Position numbers and translations under genes: made by a program | Notes under the pieces: generated by a model | Seen by the model: the letters and a program-made list of their open reading frames with translations, nothing else | Database searches by the model: none | Told to the model about the DNA's origin: nothing | In this document: one piece after another, positions 12,236 to 24,799 of the stretch | How the letters are laid out: every line of letters begins with the position of its first letter | Position numbering within the stretch: the first letter of the stretch is position 1 | Assembly (NCBI GenBank): GCA_019925105.1 | Contig: JAHGAU010000011.1 | Span: forward strand, 1,302,001 to 1,366,000 | Direction of reading: 5' to 3' | Source: Niebla homalea | Lineage: Eukaryota > Ascomycota > Lecanoromycetes > Lecanorales > Ramalinaceae | DNA: 64,000 nucleotides

Positions 12236-15200
12236 ATAAAATAATGAATAAAATAATCCCGATAATAAAGCCTTCTTAAAGAGTTAAAACCTATTAAAAT
12301 AAAGGATATATAACTATAATTATAAAGGTAAAAAGGCTAATAAAATAAGCTTTTAAATATAAAAATTAAAAGATATTTAACTAATGAAAGGTTACTTAAG
12401 AAAAAAAGGAAAAATTATTAAAAAGGTTAAATAAATATATTTTCAGTTTACGGTATATAATTTAACGGTTTTACTTTATAATATTTAAAAATTAATATAA
12501 TATAATAAGGAATAAAGTAGGAAATTAAAATTTATCCTTAAATTCCTGCCCTTTAAGAAATCCGATAATATATTAATTAATACCTTTAACGGTAAGATTA
12601 AGGCCCTTAAAGGAATATTTTTCCTCCCTTTATTAAAAATTAACTTAAATAATATTAACGGCGTTATATATTTTAATTCCGTATTAATAAATAAAATAAT
12701 AATATAAAATATAATAATTAAAACGATTAATAAATTAAAGAAGGATAAAACCCGGGATTAAATAAAATCCTTAATAGATTCCTATTAATAATAATATTAC
12801 CGTTTAAAAGGGGGTTTTTTTTTAATATATTTTAACGTTAATTATTATTTATATAAATTAAAAAAATTAAAAATAATTATTCTTAAGAAGCTTATTAAGC
12901 CGGATTATTTTAAGGTAAAGTCTTATAAATTTATTATATTGCTTTATACGTTAAAAAAGGCCTTAAAAACGGTAACAACGAAAATCCTTAACGATTATAT
13001 AAAGAATTACGGACTTCTTCTTAATTAATAAATAAAAACAAAAATAAAACGGTTAATAAAAATAACCCTTAAAGGATTAATTAACGGTATATATATAATA
13101 TAAGGTTATAAAAAAGGTATATTATAAGTTTTTTTCTCTTAATATTATAAATATTTTTAATAAAATAAATTATTAAAAATTATTATATAACTTAAAGAAG
13201 AAAAAAATATTATTTTTTTAATTAAATAAATGAAAAGTTTCTTAAGCAATTAAGTTATATTAATTAACTTAAAATAAAAATAAGCTTAATAAAGCTTATT
13301 ATAACGGGGATTCCTTAAAAATTATTTATTTTTTCTATATTATTCTTATTTTTTAATGGTTTATTAATTAAAAAGCTTATTAAGTTAAAATAAAAGGTTT
13401 AAGTTAAAGGCTTTATTAATAATATTTATTTTTTAATTTATAATACCTTTATATATATAAGTTATCTGGAATTAAAATAGGCTTATAAAGTTTATCTTTA
13501 ATAAATAAGAACCTATAAAGCTTAATTTACGTTATATAAGTATAAACTTATTTATATAATTAAAAGCCTAAAGTTATACAATATAAGAATTATAATAAAC
13601 TTAAGTAAAATTGCGGTAAAGCTGGATACCAATATTAAAGTCTTTAGCCTTTAAATAAATAAAAAGCTTAATTAAAAAGACTATATAAAAAGGTTTAAAA
13701 GAAAATAACTTTATAAGAAAAAAGCTTTACTTATTTCGCTATATTAATATAAAGAATTATATTATAAAAAACCCGGATTATTTATTAAGCTATAATAAAG
13801 TTAATTATAATATATATTATAGTTATTTAATATATATTTAAAAGTACTCTAAGATATAAAAAAGAGCTTATTTAAATATTATAAAAAGTTTAACCCCGGT
13901 ATTTAAGAGTAATTAATAGTATTTATAAAGTAATCCTTATTCCGGTATTAAAGTTTAAGGTTTTTATATTATTAATTAAAATCTTATTAAATTAAATAAT
14001 CGCTTAAATAAAATTAAAGAGATATATATATTTAATTATAATAATAGGAAACGGGCAGATCCGCTAGAATCTTAATAAACCTTAAGTTAAAAAGAATAAA
14101 TTAAAGATATTTATCCCCTTTTTTATTAAAATAAAATAAGAATAAATTAAAGAAGAAATCAACTTTACCGGTATTTTAAAAGCTAATTTAAACGTATATA
14201 AATTCTTATTAAATATAAAAAAACCGAGATTAAAATCATTTAAAGAGTAAAGGTTATAACGATCGTTTTATAGGTTACGATAAAGTAAATTAAGCGTTAA
14301 CGGAGATATAAAGACTTTATACCTTAAAGTTATTATTATTTAATTCTTAACGATAAAAAAATTATTAATAAATATCTTTACCGTTATAATATTATAAGGA
14401 AGGGTAATAACGTATTAACGATTTAACTCCGGACGGATAAAAACGGTTTAATTTATTTCCTATTTATTATATATACCGGAAATCGGATAAACGTTAAATA
14501 TAAATATAAATAACGAAAATAAAACGTTATATATATCCTTATTTCTTATTTTTTATTTACGGAAATTAAATTAAAACTTATTATAAAAATTAATATTTAT
14601 AATTACCGTTAAATATTATTTATAAAGTAAAATATCCGGGTAATTATTAAATTTATAATATTTACCGGATTATTATTATAATTTAATTTTATTATAAAGA
14701 TAAATAAAATTATTAAAAACCTTACGGAAAAGGCCCGTTATTAATTAAGGAAGAAAAAGAAAACGGAAACCGGTTATATTAATTATATAAACCGGAAAGT
14801 ATCTTTATAGCCGTAAGGATATAATAATAAATACTTATTAAAAGTCTTTAAAAAAAATTAACGGCGATAATAATATAAAAAGGGTATATATTAAACGCGT
14901 AAATATTAATAAAAATATTTAAAGGCATTACGTAAAATTAAAGCAATATAAATATATAAAGGAATAAAAGAGTAACGAGCTTAAAAGTAACCTTTATAAG
15001 GATATAATCGTAATATTATAGATTTTCTTAAGGGAGTTAAAATATAAAAAATATATAAATAGATTATTATTCTTTAAAAACCGTTAATATCCTTTACTTT
15101 AAGGGATAAAGGGTAAAGGCTTAATAAAGGCTTAATAAACGCCGGTTTTTACCTTAACGTTATAAGTATTAGGTTTTTACGGTTATTAATAAGGTTAAAA

Positions 15201-15271
15201 GGCCGCGTATTAAGGAACGCCGGAATTAGCTTAGCTAGATCCGTAGTATAAATCAATCAATCAATTAATTA
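12236..15271 (+). mobile_element. Tad1-like LINE, 5'-truncated (copy E)
   Basis: A 3.0-kb plus-strand copy carrying the reverse transcriptase and C-terminal part of ORF2. Its start aligns with the reverse complement of about 19880 in the full-length copy at 16884-22679. A readable RT stretch runs from about 12838 to 13023, including KSYKFIILLYTLKKAL, the region before the catalytic core of LINE RTs. Near 13405 the frame reads GFINNIYFL, where the family's F-x-DD catalytic motif would have stood before GAC/GAT became AAC/AAT. The 3' end is the family terminus and an (AATC)n tail at 15240-15271. It abuts the tail of copy D; no clear duplication is seen. Confidence 0.82.
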
Positions 15272-16222
15272 AATTAAGCGTTAACGTAAATATAAGGGAT
15301 TAACCTTTTAAAGGCGGCGGTACATAATTTTAAATAGCGAAAACATTATTAATAAGTACTTCCGACGTTACGGGACTATAAGGAAGAATAATAATATATT
15401 AATAATTTAACTTTAAATGGGTAAGAATAACTTAATTTACTTTCTTTTTACTATAGACGCCGGTAATTAAATAGATATTAATTATAAATATAAATAGAGG
15501 AAGTAGGACGTAGCTTATATACTTATTTTATATTTATTATTTACGGAGCTTAAAATAAAATTAATTAAAAAAAGGCCGGGATAAATAATTATTATAAAAT
15601 ACTCTTTATAAAATAAGGTATCCGGGCGGCCGTAAGGTTTATAGTATTTATAGGTTTATTGTTTTAATTTAACCTTACCGGTAAAATAAATAAGGTCGTT
15701 AAAGACCTTATAATGAAGGCCCGCTACCGGTTAAGAAAGAAAGGGAAAAATAAATATTAATTATGGTAATTATATAAACCGGAAAGCATTTTTTATAATT
15801 AAAGAAATACGATAATAAACGCTTATTAAAAGTCCATAAGAGAAACGGCCGTAATAATAAAATAGGAAGATAATAATAGTATACGTACCGGTAAAAGTAT
15901 ATAAAGGTATTATTTAAGAGTTTAATATAGGGCGGATCCGTAAAAAAACAAAAAAGCAATAAGTTTAAAGATAATCCTTAAAAGGACTTAATCGTAATAT
16001 TTTAGGGTTTCTTTAAAAAAGTATATGAATAAACTATTATTCTTTAAGGGGCCGGGGACGCCCTTTAACTTTTAAGATAAAAGTAAAGGTTAAGTGGATA
16101 CCGGTTTTTAATCCTAACGTTATAAATATCAGGTTTTTATGGTTACCAATAAGGCCCAAAGGCTAACTTTTAAGGAACGCCGGAATAAACGTAGCTGAAT
16201 CCGTAGTATAAATCAATTAACC
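15272..16222 (+). mobile_element. Tad1-like LINE, 5'-truncated 3' end (copy F)
   Basis: A third plus-strand 3' fragment, starting at a point equivalent to 14285 of copy E and running to a family terminus with a degenerate tail at about 16199-16222. It carries only the C-terminal RNase H-like part of ORF2. Its 3' tail meets Copia integrase sequence at 16231, so it, or the whole stack of truncated LINEs, interrupts that Copia; the missing 5' half of the Copia is not present anywhere in the window. Confidence 0.78.
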
Positions 16223-16230
16223 AAACAACC

Positions 16231-16883
16231 TTAGTTAATAATAATAAAATTTAACGTATTAAACGATACATTAACTTAATATATAAGGATAAGGTATTTT
16301 AGCCCTTAATTTCTCGTTAAGTTAATTACGATATTAATAGGGATATCTTTTAAACGTAAATGAAAGGAGTAAGAAGAACCCTTAACGGAGGTTATATATA
16401 TATTCCTTTTTTAATAAAATAACTTCTCGGCCTTATAAAGGATATCTTACATTTAAGACGGCCTTATTAAAGTTAATTTATTTAAACGTTATAAAGTTAA
16501 TTAAGCCAATAAGTTTCAATATAATTAAATATTTTATTACTTTCTGGGATAACTTTACCTATATATTAAAAGTCCACTTAATAATTTATAAGTTAGACGT
16601 AGCCCGTAAATTCAAGTAATTTTAAATTAAATACGAGATTATTAACTAAAAACTCAAACGCTTATAAGTAAATAATAAAGGTAAATATATATTAAAAAAC
16701 TTTTGAAATTACCTTAAAGACTATAGTATTATCTGTAAACTAACGGTACGAAATAACCCTAAATAGAACCCCGTAAGCGAAAGATTTAACCAGGAAATTA
16801 AAGAGTAAACCCATATGATAATTTATAATCTAAATTTACTTAAGAATTTATAACCGGAAATCGTTATAGTTATTAATTATTTT
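16231..16883 (+). mobile_element. Degenerate Copia, piece 1 of 4 (integrase region)
   Basis: Plus-strand Ty1/copia sequence that aligns without large gaps to 43811-44465 of the complete Copia at 40855-47440. That part lies between gag/protease and RT, so it is integrase. The copy lacks everything upstream (5' LTR, gag, protease). It continues at 22680 after the inserted LINE, then at 47714 and 54112. Together the four pieces give about 3.7 kb, matching the 3.6 kb from the same point to the 3' end in the complete copy. Confidence 0.82.
16871..16883. repeat. 13-bp target site duplication, left copy
   Basis: TATTAATTATTTT, repeated at 22680-22692 on the other side of LINE copy H and present once at the empty site 44453-44465 in the complete Copia. 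Confidence 0.9.
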
Positions 16884-19800
16884 GATTGATTAATTGATTT
16901 ATTTATACTACGGATCTAGCTAAGCTAATTCCGGCGTTCCTTAATACGCGGCCTTTTAGCCTTCCTAATAACCGTAAAAACCTGATACTTATAACGTTAA
17001 GGCGAAAAAACGGTATTTAGCAAACCTTTACTTATTACCCCTTAAAGTAGAAAGTATTAATAATTATTTAAAGGGTAATGATTAATTTATATAATTCTTA
17101 CGTTTTAACTTTATAAAGCAAATCTATAATATTATAACCGTATTATTATAAGGATTACCCCCAGACCTATTGCTTTCCTATATCTTTACCGATTTATTTA
17201 ATATTAATATTAAGTTATACCCTTAAATGCCCTTACCGATATATATACCTTTTACCCCTCCATTATTATCGCCGTTAATACTATTATACCTTTTTTTTTA
17301 TACCGTATTAACATTATAATTTTAAGCCCTTTATTAAGTATAACCTTTACGTTATTATCCCGAAAATTTAAACCGGTAATAAGGCTCGTTAATTAAATCT
17401 TTAATAGCCTCATTTATCTTTTTTACGGTAAGGCTAAATTACGTTAATAACTTAATAAATATTATAAATTTAATGGCCGTTTATATACCTCGCTTTATAA
17501 ATAATATTTAACGGTAATCGTAAGTATTAATTTTTATTATAAGTTTTAGTTTAATTTCGGTAAATAATAAATATAAAATAAAGAAATATATAATATTTTA
17601 TTTCTTTTATATATATTTATATCCGGCGTTTATTTAATCTCCGGTAAATATAGTAAATAAGAAGTAAATTAAACCGTTTTTATTCGTCCGGAATTAAATT
17701 ATTAATATAATATTACCCTTTTTTATAATATTATAACGGCGGATATACTTATTAATAATCTTTTTATCGTTAAGAATTAAATAATAATAACCTTAAGGTA
17801 TAAAGTCTTTATACTTCCGTTAATATTTAATTTACTTTATTATAATTTATAAGGTAATTATTATAGTTTTTATTCTTTAAATTTTTTTAATCTTAATCTT
17901 TTTTATATTTAACGGGAATTTATATACGTTTAGATTAATCTCCGGAATATTAATAAAGTTAATTTCCTTTTTAACTTATTTCTATTTTATCTTAATAAAA
18001 AAAGGATAAGTATCTTTAATTTATTCCTTTTAACTTAAGGCTTATTAAAATATTAATGGACCCGTCCGTTTCCTATTATCGTAATTAAGTATATATATCT
18101 TTTTAATTTTACTTAAATAATTATTTAATTTAATAAAATTTAATTAATAATATAAAAACCTTAAACTTTAATACCGAGATAAAGATTATTTTATAAATAT
18201 TATTAATTACTCTTAAATACCGGTTTTAGACTTTCTATAATATCTAGATAAACTCTTTTTATATTTTGGAGTACTTTTAAATATATATTAAATAACCGTA
18301 ACGTATATTATAGTTAACTTTATTACGGCTTAATAAATAGTCCGGGCCTTGTATAACGTAATTTTTTATATCAATATAATAAGATAAATAAGGCCTTTTT
18401 TTCTATAAAGTTATTTTTTTTAAACCTTTCTTATATAATCCTTTTTATTAAGCTTCTTATTTATTTAAAGGCTAAGGACTTTAATATTGGTATTTAGCTT
18501 TATTATAATTTTGTTTAAGTTTATTATAATTATTATATTATATAGTTTTAAGCTTTTAACTGTATAAATAAACTTATATTTATATAACGTAAATTAAGTT
18601 CTATAAATTTTTATTTATTAAAAATAGATTTTATAAGTTTATTTTAATTCTAAATAATTTATACGTATAAAAGTATTATAAGCTAAAAAATAAACGTTAT
18701 TAATAAAGTTTTTAATTTAAATCTTTTATTTTAATTTAATAAGCTTTTTAATTAATAAACTATTAAAGAATAAAAATAATATAAAAAAATAAACGATCCT
18801 TAAGGAATCCCCGTTATAACGGGCTTTATTAAACTTATTTTTTATTTTAAGCTAATTAACGTAGCTTAATCGCTTAAGAAACTTTTCATTTATTCAATTA
18901 AAAAGAATGATATCTTTTTTTTAAGTTATATAATAACTTTTAATAATTTACCTTATTAAAAAAACTTATAATATCGAAAAAAAGAAGATTTATAATATAC
19001 TTTTTTCCCGTAATTTTATACCGTATATACGCCGTTAGTTAGTCCTTTAAGGGCTATTTTTATTAACCGATTTATTTTTATTTTTATTTATTAATCAAAA
19101 AGTAGTCCGTAATTTTTTATATAATTATTAAGGATCTTTATTATTACCGTTTGTAAGGCTTTCTTTAACATATAAAGGAGTATAATAAATTTATAAGCTT
19201 TTACTTTAGAGTAATTTAACTTAATAAACTTTTTAAGGATAATTATCTTTATCTCCTTAAATTTACGTAAGTAATAATTAATATTAAAATACACTTAAAA
19301 AAGGTAAGTAAAAACCTTCTTAAACAATAAGGTTATTATTGTTTAAGAATTTATTAAGAATTTTACTTAGTCCCGGGGCTTTATCCTTCTTTAATTTATT
19401 AATTACTTTAATTATTATATTTTATATTATTACGTTATTTATTAATACGGGGTCGGGGTATATAACGTTATCGATATTATCTAGGTTAACTTTTAGCGGA
19501 AAAGGGAAAAATGCTTTTTTAAGGGCCTTAATTTTACCATTAAAGGTATTAATTAATATATTATCGGGTCTTTTAAAGGACGGTAATTTCAGGATAAACT
19601 TTAATTTCCTACTTTATTCCTTATTATACTTTATTAGCTTTTAAATATTACGAGGTAAAACCGTTAAGTTATATATTATAGATTAAAAGTATATTTATTT
19701 AATTTTCTTAATAGTTTTCTCCTTTTCCTTTTAAGTAATTTTTAATTAATTAAGTATTTCTTAATTTTTATACTTAAAATTTTATTTAATTAACCTTTTT

Positions 19801-22679
19801 ATTTTTATAATTACGGTTATATATCTTTTATTTCAATAAGTTTTAACTTTTTAAGAGGGCTTTATTATTAAGACTATTTGATTAATTATTTTATTTAATG
19901 TTTTTATTATTAATTTAATTCTTATTATTTAATTAAGGGAGGTCCGTAAATTATATTATTATCTTTTCCGTTTTTATATAAACTTTTATTTCTTTAAACG
20001 TTTATTACGTTCTCCTTACTGGTAATAATAAGGTTATATTAACGGTCCAGTTTAAGGTTATTTATATTAATATATAATTTAAGTTATATTTTAAGTCCTT
20101 TTATAGTTTATATATTATAACCGTACCGGTAATTTCTTCCGTATTAAAGGCTAAATTAATTATTATTTTAACCTTATAACTTTTTTTACGTAATAATCTT
20201 TTATAATATTAATAATAAGAAATTAATTTAAGTAATAATTATTAATAAGTTGTTTAATTTAATATAATTTATTATACGCTTTTCTTTATTCTATATATAA
20301 TAATATAGGTTAAAGTCTTTAAATAATATATATTTATTTAAGGTAATTAAAACCTTTTTAAATAACGGTATTATAAAAATCCTTCTTTATTAACCGGCGG
20401 CGGATTATATATATTATAAATATTAAGATCGCCCTTTAAGTCCCTTTTTTTTTATAATACGGAATATATAAAGGTTTTTATTATAATAAATAATATGTTA
20501 ATTATTTACGTTAAGTTACTTATTTATAAAGAAATATATTTTAATTATTTTATCCCCCTTAAAGGCTAAATAAAACCTTTTTTTTAAATTAATAAATAAA
20601 TATATATATAGGCTATACGGTAATTCTTATATTATTATAATATTAACGTTTTTAATTTTTCTGGATTTAAACATTAATATTATTACTTTAATTCTTTTAT
20701 TATAAACGTTATATTATATTATTCTTAAAAGTATTAATATATTATATATTAATCTTTATAAAGATTCCTTTTTTATACTTATTTGAGTTATAGACTTTTT
20801 ATTAAAGTTAAACGTTTTTTAATTTAATACCTTCCTGGTTATTATTAAAGATATAGGACGGCCGGTCCTTAAGGTTAAAATCGTAAAAAGTTTTTTCTTT
20901 TTTACTTTATTTATTATTATTATTTACCTTTTATTATTTAATTAATTAAGTTTACGTTTTAAGGTTATTTTTAATTAATCCGTTAAATTAATTTTATACG
21001 TATTATACCGTTAGATTTTCGCGGTTATCCGGGTTTCCTTACGTTTAATCTTTTTAATTCTTATTATATATTTAAAATCTTATATTAAGTATTTTTTCTT
21101 ATTATATATAACGTATTTAAGCGTACTTTTTATAAACCCTTTAATTATTAATTCTATATATTTATAAATATTATATAGTCTTTAACGTAAATTATATATT
21201 TTATAATATTAAAATATTTTATAAAAATATATTTATAACTTTAATACTTAAAATATTGATAAATATTAACCGTCTTATTTTATAATTAAGTTATCTTAAA
21301 AATCTTTTTTTAATAATCCTTTTATTTAAGACGTTATTATATATTTTTATTAACGTTATGCTTAATATAATAGTAAAATACTTTTTTAGACGTTTCAAGG
21401 AATTAAATCTTTTTATTACCGGAGGAAGCCTATAATTAATAATTTTAAATTTTAAGTAAAGATTTATATTCTTTTTTTTATATTTTTTAATTTAACCTCT
21501 TTTTTAACTTTTATAAAATATAATAAATATATCTTATTTATTATAACGGTAAATAATTACCTTAAAACCTTAATTAATTTATATTCTTTTTTATTAATTT
21601 AAGCTTTAACCCTTTTTAAGTTTTTTTTAACCTTTAAAAACATTATATTAAGGAAAATATCCTTATTTTATAACTTACGTATTATAATAACTTATTTTAT
21701 TAATAATTCCGTCGTTATTTTAAAAGCCTTTATTAATTATAATAGGTTTATTTTTATAGTTACGTTTTTCGTTTTATTATTAAATAAACGGATTATTATT
21801 ATCCTTACTTTCTTTAATATAATTATCCTTTTTTCCGTTATCTTTTTATTCTTTACCGTAAATACCCTTTTTATTATCTTCGTCGCCTAGTTTTCTTTCA
21901 TTTAAGGGGCCGTTACCTTTATATCCTCGCTTTATATATTTAACCTTAAACCGTTATCTTTGCCCCTTATTAACGTCCTCGCTATTACCCTTTAAGAGCC
22001 CCGTAGCCGCTCGGTTTCCTTTAATTTTACCTTTATCTTTATATAAAAGTCTTTTATGCCTTTTAATTTAATCCGTAATATCGGTTAAGTCTTTAACGTA
22101 ATATCCTTTTATTCTATTGTAAAGAGTCTTTTTAAGGCCTTTATAGCTTCCTTTACCGCTTTTTTACCCTTATTTATTAAGCAATATACCGTCTCCGTTT
22201 TTTATTTTTAATCTTTTAAAGTTTTATCCTTTTTATTAACCTTATTTCCCCTTTATATACCCTTAATAATACTTTTACTACGGTCTTTTTACCTTTTCCT
22301 TCCGTCTATATTCTTCGCCGTTAATACCGTATCAGCCTTTTTACTTTTTATTTACTTATTACCTTTATATTATTATTATATATTTTACGCGTTTTAATAT
22401 ACGTATTTTATTAACCTTAATTTCCTTATTTATTTTAAGCGTTATTTAACTTATTATTATTATATTATTTATATACGTTAATACCGTTTCTATTAATATA
22501 AGTTATTTATCCGTTTATTACTTTATTTTTAATTATTACGCCAATTTTAGTTATCGCACTTAATATACTTTCTTTACTGTTATGAGAGCTATACGTATAC
22601 GTATCATTTTGGACCTCTAGGGTCCCTTTGTTCGTCGCCATCCTCAGTCGATCGGCTATTAAATATATAAAGATAAAAA
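16884..22679 (-). mobile_element. Full-length Tad1-like LINE (copy H)
   Basis: A 5.80-kb complete LINE on the minus strand, only two bases longer than copy A. Its 3' (TCAA)n tail and family terminus lie at 16884-16930, its ORF1 start at about 22641, and a leader of about 38 nt extends to 22679. It sits in the degenerate Copia with a perfect 13-bp duplication. The sequence differs from copies A and B by far more than C/T and G/A changes, so it represents a diverged subfamily. RIP stops are dense, but one 67-codon RT stretch (19091-19294) is still open. Confidence 0.88.
19091..19294 (-). pseudogene. LINE reverse transcriptase fragment, copy H
   Basis: A 67-codon stretch on the minus strand that happens to have no stop. 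It corresponds to the N-terminal part of the RT domain of ORF2: the run KAYKFIILLYMLKKALQTVI matches the conserved block before the fingers/palm of Tad1-like RTs, and the same stretch is readable in copy E at 12838-13023. It is not a gene: the first Met is internal, and upstream and downstream codons of the same frame continue the RT with stops. Its residue bias (Ile, Lys, Tyr, Asn) reflects RIP. Confidence 0.75.
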
Positions 22680-22692
22680 TATTAATTATTTT
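22680..22692. repeat. 13-bp target site duplication, right copy
   Basis: TATTAATTATTTT, partner of 16871-16883. Confidence 0.9.
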
Positions 22693-24279
22693 ATTATAAA
22701 GGAATTTACGTCCAACTTGGAAAAAAGATTACCCTATATTAAACTTAATATAATTAAGAACCAGACTTATTATACTTATAAATAATTAAGTTATTAATAT
22801 AAGTTAAAATTATAAAATACCGGATTTCCTTAAATAAAAACGGCGATCCCTTAAATAAAAAGGCCGATTTATTGATTAAATTAAGCTATAATAATAAGAT
22901 TATTAAAATATACCGGGTTTTTAACCCTTAAGTATAAATTTTTAATAAAAAAAACGATTCTATAACGTTTATATTAAGGAACGGAAGATTATTCCGTGGA
23001 ATAACCCCGATAAGGATACCCTGGCGAAGAAGATTTAGCGTTTAGAAGAGGATATATAGCCTTAATAAGTTTTTACTTTAAAAGAGAATTATGAAAATTA
23101 AGTTTATAATAACGTTTTTATTAATAATATCCTGCACGATATACCTATAAGTAATATACCCCCGATTGAGGAATAAGGATATCACCCCTAAACTTAATAA
23201 TCTTCTAATTAAAATAAGTAATAATTTAATAAATTACGGGAGGAAATTAAAACCATCCTCCGGGGTAACCTTAAGCTTAAAATTCTTAAGTACTTAAAGC
23301 TTTAGGATATATCCTTAAACCCGTTATTTACTTTTATTAATATAATTATTTTAAATAAAGAAAAGGATATTTATTACTTAACGTTAATATTATTTAAGAA
23401 TAAGCCGGAGTTATTTAAGTTAAAAACCTATTAAAAAGTTATAAAAAATGTTTATTATAAAATAGATTAATAATTAACGGAAAAGGATGAATATAATTTT
23501 TATATTAAAAATAATACCCAAATACTCATACTTAAATATATAATACCCCTAGGTATAATTATTTTAAAGGGACAATAGGTCTATATCCTTAAGAAAGGCG
23601 TTAACGGTTTAATTATTTAATATAAAGCCCGTTAAATAATCCGCGGTTATAAGTAATAGGAAGATATTAACTATAATAAAACTTTCGCTTTAATACTTAA
23701 ATTTATAAATTATAAAATATTCTTTATATTAATAACGGTTAACGATCAAAACTTAAAGTAAATAAATATAAAGATAGCTTTTCTTTATATCTTAATTAAG
23801 TAAGAAGTCTATATAAAATAACCTTATAATTAAGTAAAAGGCACCGATATATATTCTAAGCTTAATAAAACCTTTTATAAATTAAAATACTCCCCTTAAC
23901 TATAATATTATTACTTTTTTTACCTTTATAGAGAAATAAGGGTTTAAGTTAATATTTACGGATTGTTATATATTTATATACCCCGGAAATAGGATAATTA
24001 TGGCTCTTTACGTAGACGATATTTTAATTATTGACCTATTTAAAAAAAAATATTATAACCTTAAAAAAATACTTAATAATTAATTTCTATATATTTAACT
24101 TAAGGTTAATTTATTATTACTTAAGTATAATTATTATGAAAGACCGTTAAAATAAAATTCCGATTTAGTTAAAAAACTTATATAAAAAAAATCGTTAAGG
24201 AATATAAGTAATAAAATATTACGTTTATATATATTCTTATAAAGTTAAAGTATAAGCCGGAGCTTATACTTAAAAACTA
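22680..24279 (+). mobile_element. Degenerate Copia, piece 2 of 4 (end of integrase, reverse transcriptase)
   Basis: Continues the Copia of 16231-16883 and aligns with 44453-46029. It carries the RT domain. The catalytic YVDD box is still readable at 24009-24020 inside ALYVDDILII, better preserved than in the complete copy, where it reads YVND at 45758-45769. Upstream, near 23600, KGVNGLIIQYKAR-like sequence marks the RT start after Gln is allowed for TAA. The copy is interrupted at 24279 by a large TIR element and resumes at 47714 without loss of bases other than a duplicated TA. Confidence 0.85.
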
Positions 24280-24352
24280 CCTTAAGGGGTTCCCCTAAAC
24301 TTTCAAGATCGTCTTGGGACGGTCTTATGACCGTCTTATATTCAAGACCGTC
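24280..24352 (+). repeat. Left terminal inverted repeat of the giant element
   Basis: Seventy-three bases beginning CCTTAAGGGG and containing TCAAGATCGTCTTGG and ATTCAAGACCGTC. The last 50 bases match the right end at about 46 positions; the outer 20 match less well. Confidence 0.82.
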
Positions 24353-24412
24353 TTAAGACCGTCTTAAGACGGTTTTTAATTTAAGATCGTCTTGGCTTTT
24401 GGGGGTTCTGAT
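24353..24412. repeat. Left subterminal palindromes
   Basis: Further AAGACCGTCTT / AAGACGGTTTT and AAGATCGTCTT units inside the left end. They mirror the outer repeat, so the end can fold back on itself. Confidence 0.7.
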
Positions 24413-24520
24413 TATTAAGCCCATTATTTAAGTTAATACCATTTAAGCAATAAAGTAATCTTTTGTCTGGATAAGTAATTCTCAGCATAAATACTTAAAA
24501 ATAAACTACCTACATTTACT

Positions 24521-24670
24521 ATTAAGACTGCATTATACTACTATAACCACTATAACCTATTAAGACTACGTTATACTACTAAGACTATACTACATTACCA
24601 AGATTACGCTACATTATTAAGACTGCGTTATACTATTAAGACTGCGCTACACTATTAAGACTACGCTATA
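24521..24670 (+). repeat. Minisatellite, about 18-19 bp unit
   Basis: Irregular repeats of ATTAAGACTGCGCTACACT and variants such as ATTAAGACTACGTTATACT. CA and TG steps are kept, unlike most of the window. It lies 170 bp inside the left end of the giant element. Confidence 0.75.
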
Positions 24671-24799
24671 TCCATTATTACCTACCCTATATCCTTAACT
24701 TTACTGTATTTACCATTAGGTATTTACTTATTACCTATACGGGATTTATTACCTATATAAAATCCGTTATAATTTAATAACCCCTTAACGATCGATCGG

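Noticed and set aside
15708..15959. 83-codon minus-strand open frame
   Set aside because: Antisense to LINE copy F, which ends in the family 3' terminus on the plus strand. No protein-like features.
19339..19644. 101-codon plus-strand open frame starting MFKNLLRILL
   Set aside because: It is antisense to the RT region of LINE copy H; the minus strand carries the recognisable RT block there. Openness follows from TTA/TAA symmetry in RIP DNA.
24280..24412. Short palindromic ends as two independent MITEs
   Set aside because: The two copies are in opposite orientation, lie exactly at the broken Copia position on each side, and together restore one Copia with a TA duplication; a pair of independent MITEs would not explain the separated halves.
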